From Erpobdella octoculata (lineage: Eukaryota > Annelida > Clitellata > Hirudinida > Erpobdellidae): a DNA stretch of 64,000 nucleotides. Under the pieces are notes generated by a model that had not been told where the DNA came from, did no database searches, and saw only the letters and a list, made by a program, of their open reading frames with translations. Within the stretch, counting starts at the first letter, position 1. Each line of letters opens with the position of its first letter. The translations under genes and the position numbers were made by a program. Where the stretch lies: assembly GCA_963978895.1 (NCBI GenBank), contig OZ022246.1, forward strand, positions 25,818,859-25,882,858. Reading direction: 5' to 3'. Below are positions 12,261 to 23,118 of the stretch, one piece after another.

Positions 12261-14043
12261 TTATAGTTTCTTAGTTTCATTGGCATAATGTTTTTCATTT
12301 CCACCTTTTTCATTAGAATAATGAATTTCACTTTTTTTGTTTTTATTGACATAATGTATTTCATTTTTACTAGAATGTATTTCATTAGAATAATGAATTT
12401 CACTTTTTTTGTTTTCATTCACATAATGTATTTCATTTTTACTAGCATTACCCAATGTACATCCGCTATTTTCATTGCTGTATTTGATTTCATCTTTACT
12501 TATTTCATAGGCTGTATTCATTTTGTTTCTTGCATCATTAAATTCATCTCTACCGATTTTAGTGGCAAAGTCATCGGTAATGTTTTCAAGAACATTGGAT
12601 TCACTGTTTGGATCAATGCTGTTAAAATGACCTTGAACTGTAGACATTGCACCACTAGTACCATTATTGTTGGGAATTGGAGAAATACTATAAGGTTGAA
12701 TTGATTGTAGATTTTGTTTTATTTCTTTTTGTTTTCTTATCATTAGCCTTTAAATATATAACATTGAATGTAAAATTATTTCAGAACTTCCTCAAATCGA
12801 TTAAGAAATAGTACCAATTCGTCAACTCAACTTGCAAGAAATGTTTGGCCAAACATAATATTTAAAGTTGTTCACTAACCTTAATAACAATAGACACACC
12901 AAGACAATGACAATAATAATGACGCTTCCAAGTACTGCAAAACCCGCAATTGCACCTAAGGGAAAACATTCAGTTATAACGGGATCCTTTAATAAAACTG
13001 ATTTAATCTAAATTGTGCAATTACAACATTAAAGTAATAAAATTTACAATCACTACAAAATTTATGTATTTAGAATTACCAGCATTATAATCTTTTGGCT
13101 CGTTTGACATTGAAAAAAAATTGTTAGGCACTGCTGTAGTAGTATTTGTGATACTGATTGATTCAATTGACAATCCAAGTGTTAACATTGTTGTCGTTGG
13201 ATTAGTTAATACGTTAGAGGCTGAAGTATTTGTTATTGTATATAATGGTGATCTAGTTGATATTGTTGATGTCACAACAGATGGTGGTAATGTTGACTGT
13301 GTTGACATTGACGTGGTTGTGGTTTGTAGATTATCTGCTCATTTAATGTAAAAACTGAGTTAATCATTTTTAATAACAAAGGTTTGACAACAATATTGAA
13401 TCGATGATTTTTTCACAAGATAAAAGCACATTAATACCTATCATACACACTACTGGATAGACTTGAGTAGTGTCATGATTTCTGATATGCCAATTGAATG
13501 GATCGACAGAGCTAATTAAAAATTCTGTCTCTGTATATGCAGTCTCGTTTGCATTCCATTTTGTGTATGATGCAACTAGACCTGTGTCATTAAAACAATT
13601 TAATTATTTAATATTAAATAATTTTTTTTCAAAAAGATATTTTATTTAAATTTATTTAACCACTAGTCTGCCACTTGTAAACACCGTTGACGTATTTGAG
13701 ATTCAGCCAGCAAAAACTATCTCCAAGACTAAAACTGTTAAAGGCCTTAACAACTGCATTCTGGTAATTTTCATTGTGAATTTCAAGAAGAATACTTTTG
13801 TCTCCACTGCATGCATCTCTAGGATCCATTAAATTTGTTGTAAAACCTCCGTTTGTTAAAAAACACACATTGATGGTGTCATCACAATAAGTAACACATT
13901 CGCGCGAAGGTAACAACAACGTTGTCAATATGATTATTTCTAAAGAGGACAATAAAAAAATTGTTAATTGAAATATTTAATTATTTATCAATTACTATAA
14001 TGTATTAAAAACCAGGAATTATTGACTTACTTTTCAATGACAT
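12261..14043 (-). CDS. Gene 4: single-CTLD mucin receptor with repeated Y-x-N tail
   Basis: Six exons: 14031-14043, 13661-13939, 13438-13581, 13080-13334, 12880-12955 and 12261-12747. They total 1254 nt (417 residues). The signal peptide is MSLKIIILTTLLLPS. The CTLD runs to about 145 (SILLEIHNENYQNAV, FCWLNLKYVNGVYKW, YTKWN, FNWH, VVCM). A Thr/Ser-rich stalk covers about 146-230 and the TM about 232-253. The tail (256-417) is a single exon whose last 75 residues repeat units such as KSEIHYSNE and KNEIHYVNE. This gives six tyrosines in Y-x-N context (YSN, YVN, YSN, YVN, YSN, YAN). Y-x-N is the consensus bound by the GRB2 SH2 domain once phosphorylated, so this tail looks activating or adaptor-recruiting rather than ITIM-like (inferred). 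TAYEIS is an additional tyrosine site. Confidence 0.86.
12280..12440 (-). repeat. Coding repeat in gene 4 tail
   Basis: Imperfect tandem units of about 27 and 48 bp encode EIHYSNE or EIHYVNENKK variants. They amplify tyrosines in Y-x-N context. The two longest copies around 12320 and 12390 are nearly identical over about 60 bp. Confidence 0.8.
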
Positions 14044-14680
14044 AATTTTCTATTATGAAACAAATTTACATTTGAGAAATTCAATTTTCTTGTTATTTCT
14101 AGTTAACCCTAAATATTTTTTTAAATTTTGTAATATATTTATTATAACTGTGCTTACTAGCGATAATTATACGTTATTATTCTACTTCATGCGTTTGTAC
14201 TTTTGGTTTTATCTAAATTGCGTTCTTCAATGTAATGTAGTCTCTACTTATTTTAGACTTCATGCTGAAATTACGATAGAAGATGATTTAATGTTTTTAA
14301 GCCAAGCCTTCTCTGTGAAAAATAAAAACTAAAAAATTACCAGAGGAAGTACAAATACGTGAATGACTAACACTTTAGTTTGTCACGCTATCATTTAAAA
14401 TAGAAGTTAAAACCTAATCTTCCTATCACCCATTAAAATCATTAAAACTCATTTTCAATTCTAATTTATTGTAATTTAAACGGCTAATTCTTTTGACAAT
14501 ATAACTTGTCTGAACAAATAAAACATTTTTTAAATTGTTTTATTTTAAAGTCTGGCTATTTGATTATTTTAATTGTGAAAACTGAAAGAAGTATTATGCT
14601 AACCAAATAGACCAAAACAAGTCAATATTCTAGATTTTCTAGAAAATCATATATATAAAATTAAAGATATTTTTAATGAT
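14044..14680. other. Spacer upstream of gene 4
   Basis: AT-rich. An 86-codon plus-strand open frame at 14072-14332 has no recognisable motif and is opposite to every gene here, so I treat it as chance. A weak GAATGACTAACAC match to the gene 3/5/6 upstream motif lies near 14361. Confidence 0.45.
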
Positions 14681-14689
14681 TTATGTTTA

Positions 14690-15185
14690 AATCAGTCTCC
14701 AGTGCTAGATATTTTTTATATCCAGATATTTTTCTGTTTGGAACATTGTCCCAGTGTTGTGACATTATTTCTTGGTATTGTTCAAATCTCACGTCTTCCA
14801 CCAAACTTCTATAATATAGACTTGTTATTTCAGCGTATGTGTTTGGCTAACGACTTTTTCTAGAATCAATTGTTGAAGTTGTAAAATTGATATCACTATT
14901 AAGATAGTCTCCTAAATTTAACTCTGGTTGGTGTGGCTATATTAGTTTTGGATTTTTGTTTAAATAATTGTTTAGTTTTTGTTTTTCAATATTGGTAATT
15001 TTTTGTAGACAGTAAACACATAAAATGCATTCTCAAATACCGAAAAAAAATTCTAAAACTTAAAACTTTTAAATTATTGTTATTTTGAATAAATAAACAA
15101 AAATTAAATTAAAAATAATCAACAGAATATTTGAAGGTACAGCAATATCTGCAGTTGCAGCTGGTAAAAACTTGTCCAAAAAATC
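14690..15185 (-). pseudogene. Decayed TM and tail exons of gene 5
   Basis: The position of the TM exon (15100-15185) still has an acceptor AG and begins DFLDKFLPAATADIAV. That matches the genes 3 and 6 TM exons (DSSDKLSPALI in gene 6), but it then runs into a stop with a weakened hydrophobic core. A tail-like stretch at 14690-14960 reads ELNLGDYLNSDIN, then an in-frame TAG at 14847-14849, then NTYAEIT and other tyrosine words. No donor joins these to the gene 5 stalk exon. This is best read as the remains of a membrane-anchored paralogue. Confidence 0.62.
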
Positions 15186-15297
15186 TGCAATAAAAATTTC
15201 TTTTTTTTGAGTCAATCCAGCAATAATCAAGTAATTAATACATTTTCCAAATTTATATGTTCAGTTTTTTATTTAGTAATTAGTTTATAGAATTCAA

Positions 15298-16303
15298 TCA
15301 TTGAAAACTATTAAGTGTATTTACTGAATTTTCTGATATAGATGACATAGAGTTGAGCCCTATTATAGTTGTTGTCGTGTCTGTAACAATAGATTGATTA
15401 AGTACTTTTTGTGATGAAATTATAGTTGTTTGTGTAATATTTATGTTGCTAGATGATCCAGTTGTCATTCCATCTTTGGAAATTGTTGCTGTAGAAATAG
15501 TTGAAGTTACAATATTTGACATTAAAGTCATTGGTAGCGAATGTCTCTCTGCGATAAAAATTATTACGTAAAAGATGTAAGTAAAAAGATACAGATTGAT
15601 TTGAAATTTTTTTTAATTAAAACTAAACGCTGTAATACCTTTCATACAGACAACAGGATAGATTTTAGTAGCTGCATCTTTGTTAGTACACCAGTTGTAG
15701 GGATCAACAGTGCTTATCAAAAAAATGCTCTCTGGATATGCTGTCTCCGTTTCATTCCATTTTGTATATGATACAACCATATCTAAGTGATTGAAATAGT
15801 TTCATCAGCCATATTCAATTGATTTTTATTTAGGTTTAGTAGTAAAAACTCAATTTATTTACTATTCGTGTGCCACCTGTAAGCGCCGTTCAAATATTTC
15901 AGATTCAGGAAACAAAATTGGTTTCCAAGACCAAAACTTTTAAAGGCATTAACAACAGCATCTTGATAATCTTGGCTGTATATTTCCAAAAGCAACCCGC
16001 CATCGCCAGCACATATATCCATGGCATCAATAAGGTTTGTGGCAAAACCGTCGTTTGTAAAGAAGCACACTCTGATGTTGTCATCGCAATACGTTGAAAG
16101 ACATTCGTGAATCGGTAATAGTATCGTCAACAGGATAATTTCTAAAAGATGACATTTAGATTATTATATATTATCAAAGTTATATTTATTCATAACAGCC
16201 ATAAAATTAAATCAATTTAAAAAATAAATTGAAAATCTCAACTTTTACAGTAAACAAGAAATACAAAGGCTAACTCACTTAATGACAGAATCTTCATTGA
16301 CAT
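15298..16303 (-). CDS. Gene 5: truncated single-CTLD protein, twin of gene 6
   Basis: Four exons: 16279-16303, 15863-16141, 15639-15782 and 15298-15548. They total 699 nt (232 residues). The signal peptide starts MSMKILS. The CTLD (to about 149) is very close to gene 6, for example IILLTILLPIHECLS and DICAGDGG. It keeps YTKWNETETAYPES, DPYNW and VVCMK. The stalk exon carries TS-rich sequence and reads into a stop at 15298. At the point where gene 6 has a GT donor, gene 5 has no GT, and the downstream TM and tail are broken. The product, if made, would be a short secreted lectin. Alternatively a GTAAAT at about 15318 could act as donor in a different phase. Either reading marks a gene losing its membrane form after a recent duplication. 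Confidence 0.7.
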
Positions 16304-16504
16304 TTTTTTTAGTTTTACAAAATTGAAAACAGTTTTTAAGAAATTTATAACATTTTTAATATTTTTATGTATATGAGATATACATTAACACTTTTCCTCT
16401 GCTTTATGTGTTTTACTTCCACTCGCAATATAAAAACAAAGTTATGTTAAAAACAGTCTAATCCATCACGCAGGTTGTAACATAAAAGTTAAAATAATAA
16501 TTTC

Positions 16505-16575
16505 ACACCTGCACGAAATGTATTAAAGGGAGTTAAAATGCATTGTAGAATGACTGACGTTTTTTTGCTTGCTCT
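16505..16575 (-). promoter_or_regulatory. Candidate upstream element of gene 5
   Basis: On the plus strand it carries GCACGAAATGTATTAAAGG and GAATGACTGACGTTTTTTT about 200-265 bp upstream of the ATG. It is nearly identical to the gene 6 copy. It lacks a block of about 40 bp that genes 3 and 6 share just before it, so that block was probably deleted here. Confidence 0.35.
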
Positions 16576-17029
16576 TTTTTTAGATTAACCTCGGAACGTA
16601 AATTTTGTATTTATCACTTTGGAATCTACTTGGCTTGAAATCTTGTTAAATCTTATAAATGGCTTTTATTCAAATTCATTTGTGCTAATAGCTATTGTCA
16701 CGAAAAACTTAACTTTAACAAAAGTATTTTTTATTTTTGAATATTAATGCAATGTTTTAGATTTTATTTTTCAGAAAAAATAATTTCAAGCTTTTTTGAA
16801 AGAACTATAATAATTATTCAACAACCTTTTAATTGTAATAGTAAAAACTAAAAAACAGTTTATTCTAGGTCAGCTAATGTTTTTCACTTAATGTGAAACA
16901 AATGAAACAACTATAATGCGTGAACAATTTTAAGTAAATGCTGCCATAGCAAAACTGATTTAAAAAACATTATTCTAATTTTAACTTTATAATATAATCA
17001 ATTTTTTTCAAACTACTACTGAACTTCAA

Positions 17030-17115
17030 CGCTACTAATTTTGATGTAATTAGGTCACATTGTTCGAGATGTTTTCACTTTTTTTGGGCCACCCTGTATA
17101 TATAAAGGTTGTGAT
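17030..17115. mobile_element. Possible transposon-end remnant
   Basis: The word GGGCCACCCTGTATATATAA stands out from the AT-rich surroundings. It resembles the kind of end sequence seen in many mariner-like or MITE copies in invertebrates. I see no matching inverted end, target duplication or transposase frame, so this is only a suspicion. Confidence 0.2.
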
Positions 17116-17255
17116 GTTTGAACCATAAGCATCTATTTAAATAGTGTTGTTTTTATATTTATTTCTGATTTTATATTTTAAAAACGTTGATAGAAACAAA
17201 AAACAAACATTAAAACTAATTTGTATTTGTCATTTGAAAAAATCTTCCGACTAAT

Positions 17256-19223
17256 TTAAGTTTCACTGTGGTTGGAAGGACCTATATAACCATAATCATA
17301 ACTGGAAGTGCTTAGAGAAGTTATACTATGAAATAATAAATTTCCTTGACTCCTGCCGTTTCTTGACTGATCGAGTGTTTCTACATAACTTTCGACTAAA
17401 ATAAATTATGATAACAGATTTATTTTATTATTACATGTAAATAACAAACTAAAAACGTTTTACTAACCATAACCTATTCCTGGTAGTTGTGTATTGTTAT
17501 TAGGACTAGGTATATTTAGATATTCTACGTTTTCACTTGGATTGTTTGTTTCTCCAGAAACCGTCGGTCTTTGGTTATGTTCAGCTATGTTAAGATAATG
17601 GTTTGCCGCCTCGTCCTCCAAAGGATTTTCAGACAAATTTATTACAGTATATAGACTCTCCTCTGAAGTACTTGCAGGAAATTCAGGAGAAGTATATGCT
17701 GTGAAATTGACATTACTGGAAGTTTCGCCGCTTAAACATCTGACTCTTGCGATGTTACATTTTTTACTGTGTGTATTAGAAAAGAACATAAGTTAAAACA
17801 TTTTAATACATTTTTAGTTGAAACAAAAATATGTAAAAAGAAAACCCAAAATTTTCTATCTAACAAAGTAAAAAGTTTGAAAGAATTAAAATGTAAAAAT
17901 TTGTAATAACCTTTTATAAACAGCAATGATGACAATACTAACAATTAAAACAATAATTACAACTACAATAACTGGAATAAGAGCTGGTGAAAGTTTGTCT
18001 GAAGAATCTGTAGTGTAAATTTACTATGTTTGCGTCATCCAATAAAATTAAATGATTCAAATATTTAAACAAATTTCTGAACTTGTTATATAATCAGTAA
18101 ATAGTTATTTATAGGTTTTATCAACATTTACCTATTATATGCACTGGTCTGTCTGATGTAAATGACAACGAGTTGAGCAATATTACTGTAGACGTTGCTG
18201 TAATATTAGCTTCAGTGAGTATTCCGTGCGATAAAGTTGTAGTCGTTTCAGTAATTATCGGTGTTTTGGTTGGTTCAGTTGGTTTTCCATTTTTTGATAT
18301 TGTGGGGTCTGATGTGCTTGTTGACAAAATAGTTGTTGTAGCAGCACTACTTGTTACCACTGCACTTGATGTCGTTGTTGTTGTTGATATTGGTTTTGAA
18401 GTTTTTACCGTTGCTAAAGTTTCCGTGGATAGCATTGTTGTTGAAATAGTTATCGGTTGCTGTCCTTCTACGTTATACACGATTAAATGAACAAATTTTA
18501 ATGTAAAAGTAACACAACAACATCGGATCTACAAAATGTATTGAAACATTATACAACCTTTCATACATATAACAGGATGAATCGTATTAGATGTATCTTT
18601 GTTAATGTACCAATTGTATGGAGTAACAGTGCTTATCAAAAAAGTGCTCTCTGTATAAGCTGTCTCCGTTTTATTCCATTTTGTATATGATGCAACCGTA
18701 TCTAAGTGATTGAAATAATTTTATTAGCCACATTCAATTGATTTGTATTTAAGGTTTAGTAGTACAAAATTAATTTATTTACTATTCGTCTGCCACTTGT
18801 AAACGCCTTTCAAGTATTTCAGATTCAGGAAACAAAGTTCGTTTATAAGACCAAAGCCTTTAAAGGCATTAACAACAGCATCTTGATAATTTTGGTTGTA
18901 TATTTCAAGAAGAATACCTCCATCGCCAGCACATATATCCATGGCATCAATAAGGTTTGTGGCAAAACCGTCGTTTGTAAAGAAGCACACTCTGATGTTG
19001 TCATCGCAATACGGTGAAAGACATTCGTGAATCGGTAATAGTATCGTCAACAGGATAATTTCTAAAAGATGACATTTAGATTATTATATATTATCAAAGT
19101 TATAATAATTCATTACAGCCATAAAATTAAATCAATTTAAAAAATAAATTGCAAATCTCAACTTTTACAGTAAACAAGAAATAAAAAGGCTAACTCACTT
19201 AATGACAGAATCTTCATTGACAT
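17256..19223 (-). CDS. Gene 6: single-CTLD mucin receptor with ITIM-like tail
   Basis: Seven exons: 19199-19223, 18783-19061, 18558-18701, 18132-18467, 17911-18007, 17468-17766 and 17256-17395. They total 1320 nt (439 residues). The signal peptide begins MSMKILS. The CTLD runs to about 149 with DICAGDGGILLEIYNQNY, LCFLNLKY, YTKWN and a closing VICMK (actual residues PVICMK). The Thr-rich stalk is 150-261 and the TM about 267-291, a run of Ile and Val. The tail (294-439) has SLYTVI and VEYLNI, both ITIM matches. It also has NHYLNI, which combines Y-x-N and Y-x-x-I, and ends with SSYDYGYIG. Gene 5, next downstream, is its near-identical but broken twin, so this copy retains the working layout. 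An inhibitory or dual-type lectin receptor is inferred. Confidence 0.85.
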
Positions 19224-19424
19224 TTTTTTAGTTTTACAAAATTGAAAACAGTTTTTAAGAAATTGATAACATTTTTAATATTTTTATATATATGAGAGAT
19301 ACATTAACACTTTTCCTCTGCTTTATGTGTTTTACTTCCACTCGCAATATAAAAACAAAGTTATGTTAAAAACAGTCTAATCCATCACGCAGGTTGTAAC
19401 GTAAAAGTTAAAATAATAATTTAA

Positions 19425-19530
19425 CACCTTCTATTATTCTCAAATCGTGCCGTCTAGTTTGAAAGTAATGCACGAAATGTATTAAAGGAAGTTAAAATGC
19501 ATTGTAGAATGACTGACGTTTTTTTGCTTG
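19425..19530 (-). promoter_or_regulatory. Candidate upstream element of gene 6
   Basis: It contains ACCTTCTATTATTCTCAAAT, then GCACGAAATGTATTAAAGG and GAATGACTGACGTTTTTTT on the plus strand, about 205-305 bp upstream of the ATG. It shares the first part with gene 3 and the second with genes 3 and 5. This is the most complete copy of the shared upstream block. Confidence 0.38.
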
Positions 19531-20256
19531 CTCTTTTTTTAGATAAACCTCGGAACGTAAATTTTGTATTTATCACTTTGGAATGTACTTGACTTAAAAT
19601 TTTTTTAAATCTTAAAAATGGCTTTTATTCAAATTCATGTGTGCTAATAGCTACTGTCACGAACCATTTACTTTTAACTAAAGTCCTGTTTATTTTTGAA
19701 TATTAACACAATGTTTTACTTCTTATTATTTAGAAAAAAGAATTTCAACCTTTTTCTGAAAGAACTAAAACAATTATTCAACGAACTTTTGATTTTTATA
19801 GTAAAAACTACTGTAAATTAAAAACCGTAGACTCTGCTTTGATTTTTAGTATATTTATTAGCCAATTGTGGTGGGATTTAGTTTAGTACATTCAGATAAA
19901 ACCTTTAAGAAAGCAATAAGTTTATGCGTGCTTGTCAGGAACAAAAATTGCATTATTGAAATATCAGTTCTGTTTTTTTAATACTTCACATTTGCCTAAT
20001 TTTATATTTGAATAATACATACTCAGATTAAAAAAATCCGTATTTTTTTATATTTCTAGTACAGTTTTAATTGAGAAATTGTAATATAACTAATACGTTT
20101 CAAATAAAGACAAATAAAGACGTTTTAAAGTGTTTTTAAAAAATTTTTATGTTAAAGCTTGCTATTTCGATTTAATTAATTGTATAATTGCCTAATTAAG
20201 ATTATCAAACTACTAAATTTGTTGTTCTTATATACATATCCAACACTAAGTTTGTT
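19531..20256. other. Spacer between genes 6 and 7
   Basis: The first part (to about 19700) is a duplicate of 16560-16750, the flank of gene 5. This shows that the duplication of genes 5 and 6 extended at least 400 bp upstream of the ATG. No exon seen. Confidence 0.6.
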
Positions 20257-23118
20257 CTAAACATTTGCATTTGTAGGTCCACTGTTTTGGTTTGCATATC
20301 CAGAAACAAACACGTTGTAGCTATTGACATCACCAAATCCGCTATTTTTACTAGCATATCCAACACTGAACTCGTTGTAGTTATAGACATCTTTAAGTCC
20401 GCTTTTTGTATTGACATACTCAACATCAAGCATGTTTTTGTCATTGGCATTTTTAAGTCCACTGTTTTTATTAGCGTAACCAACATCAAACATGTTGTGG
20501 TCCTTAGCCTCTTTAAATCCGGCAAATTTAATATCAAACATGTTTTGGTCATTGGCATTTTTAAGTCCACTGTTTTTATTAGCATAATCAACACCAAGCA
20601 GTTTGTGGTCATTGGCATCTTTAAACCCACTGTTTTTATAAGCATATTCAACACCAAGTGGGTTATGATTATTGTCATTTTTAAGTTGGCTGTTTTTATT
20701 AGCATATTCAACATCAAGCCAGTTTTGGTCGTTAACATATTCAAGCCCGCTGTTTTTATTAGCATATTCAACATCGAACCTGTTTTGATTTTTGGCATCA
20801 TTAAGTCCACTCTGCTTATTAGCATATTCAACATCAAGTCTGTTTTGGTCAATAGTGTTTTGTAGTCTGTTGTTTTCTTTAGTATATTCATCACGAATTC
20901 CGTTTTGGTCAATGGGATCTTTTATATTGGTAACTTCAATGTGTTCATTGCCGTTTTGAAAACCGCTATTTTCATTGGCATATCTATCATCAAGTCTGTT
21001 GTTGCTACTAAATTCTTTCAGTCCGCTGTTTTTATTAGCATATCCATTACTAAATTTACTGTTTTGACTGGTCTTAATTTTATTGGCAATATTTTGTATG
21101 TTTTTTTCATATCCATCATTAGGTCTGTTGTTGCTATTGTCATTTCGTGGTCCACTCTTTCCGTTAGCATATACAACACCATGTTCAGTGTAAGTATTTG
21201 CATTTCTATTACCAAGTTCGTTTTCGGTATTGACATAACTAGTTTTGCTGGAAACATTTCTAGGTATATGGATTATTATAGGTTGTGGTTCTTGTTTGGT
21301 TGAAATATTTTTGAAGGAGTTTTGTAATCTTTGCATTAACTCACACACAGTTATCTTCCTTGAAATTAAAATAAATTTAAGTTGGTTATTTATTTCACTC
21401 AAATTTATGTGAAACGTAAAATAATGACATTACGTTAAAAAGATATTGCAACGTATATTATTTATTAAAAAATACAAGTTCACCTTATTTTTAAAACAAC
21501 GACAAAGCAGGTTATTATTAATACCACCAAGATTAGTGCCACAGAAGCTCCAATCATCATCTCTAAATGATCTGAATAAATATAATAATTTAATTTTTAA
21601 AAACTTGTGACAACAAATTTAAAAATAATTCTAAATAGATATCTTAAGAATGTTATCATTGTGGTTTTTATTTACCAATTTCAATAACTTCTGTAGTTTT
21701 GTTGGTTGAAAATGTTGAAGAGAAACTAGATCTTTTTGTAGTTGTTAGAGTTTCATAAGTAGTGTTTAATAGAATATCTAATGAATTTTGGACTGAGATT
21801 GATTTTTTCTCCAAATTTGAAGATAACGTTGTTATTGCTAATGTCGTGGTAAACTTTGATGTTATTGCTGCTAATATTGTTTTAGTAAAAAATGTGGTTG
21901 TTGCTAGTGCTGTGGTAAAATCAGTTGATGATAATTTTGTTAATTTATTTGTTGTAGTAAAATTTGAAACTTTTTTTATATGTGTTATTGTAGTTGCAGT
22001 CGTATTAATATTAAAAGTCGTCGATGTTGGATTTTCTAAAAAAAAATTTAAAAAAAACAATTGTTGAAGTTGATGCTTTTGATTTAATAAAGAAATTGAA
22101 TGTAAAAATGGAAAAAAAAATCAAAAAGACCTTTTAAGCAAACAACAGAATAGATTGCACCAGATATCATATCCCTGTCGACATACCAACTGAATGGATC
22201 AGTAGTACTAATAAAAAACGTGCTTTCTTTATATGAAAGTTTGGTTGTATTCCAGTTTGTGTATGTCGCTGTTGCATCTGTATTATAAGAAAAAACTTGA
22301 TGTTTAATTTGCTTATAAAAACAACAATAAAGAGGTAGTAATTGTTTAAAAAACAATTTGATTAAAACAATTTGTAATCGTGTTGATATTATAAGCACAA
22401 ATTACACTGTAATGTTTAATATCTCAAATATATTGCATTGTGCAATTGTTCTGTTTGAAGCTCATGTGCTACTAAACAATTGTATTTTTAAACTCTGTTA
22501 TTGGATATATTATAAAATCTATAAAAATCAATAACTTTTTCAAATCTACTAACCGTTTGATTGCCACTTGTAAATACCATTAACATATTTCAGATTCAGC
22601 AGACAAAACGAAATACTGTTGTTGAATCCCCACAAATGAAAAGCTTTAGAAACAGCATTTTGATAAGCTTGGTTGTATACTTCAAGAAGAATACCTCCAT
22701 CACCAGCACATATATCTCTGGCATCAATGATATTTGTGGCAAAACCATCGTTTGTGAAGAAACACATATGGATTTTGTCATCACAATAATTATAAGATAA
22801 ACATTTGTGTGATATGACTATCGTAAGCAGGATAAACGAAGTTTCTAAAATATTTCAGTTAAATTTACACTAATTAAATTAAACAGGTTTGATGTATTCT
22901 ATGAAATAATTTTTTTCATAATGATTGTTTTACATTATGATGCAGCAACGCTTTTTAAATAAATTATTTGTTGGTGATTTATCAAATTGTTTTTTATTCA
23001 ATTTTCAAAATTTTTGCAAAGTTAAGTCAAAACAATTTATACATTTATTTATGTTTAATTATGTAAAAATTATCTACTCTAAAATGTTAGTGAAAACATC
23101 AAACTAACTTTTTGACAT
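20257..23118 (-). CDS. Gene 7: single-CTLD mucin receptor with giant Y-x-N repeat tail
   Basis: Six exons: 23109-23118, 22554-22844, 22131-22277, 21676-22035, 21484-21571 and 20257-21358. They total 1998 nt (665 residues). Exon 1 encodes MSK plus one base. The CTLD runs to about 149 (DICAGDGGILLEVYNQ, FCLLNLKYVNGIYKW, YTNWN, FSWY, VVCLK). The stalk (150-269) is less pure in Thr than in neighbours. The TM is about 273-294. The tail of 367 residues is one exon and over half the protein. It is made mostly of about 14 units of about 24 residues, each with a core like VEYANKNSGLK. Twelve tyrosines sit in Y-x-N context (YAN or YVN); a few units are degenerate (YTK, YAY, YAS, or the Tyr deleted). 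Y-x-N is the GRB2-type SH2 ligand, so the tail could act as a multivalent adaptor scaffold (inferred). Confidence 0.87.
20270..21180 (-). repeat. Coding repeat array of about 72 bp in gene 7 tail
   Basis: About 14 imperfect units of about 66-75 bp are in frame. Units differ at scattered positions and one has lost its tyrosine segment (IKFAGFK). Several adjacent copies around 20400-20800 are nearly identical, which points to recent unequal exchange. Confidence 0.9.

Noticed and set aside
20287..20865. 192-codon plus-strand frame and a 235-codon minus-strand frame within the gene 7 tail
   Set aside because: Frame shadows of the repeat. The frame with VEYANKNSG units splices in phase to the TM exon and ends at a stop.
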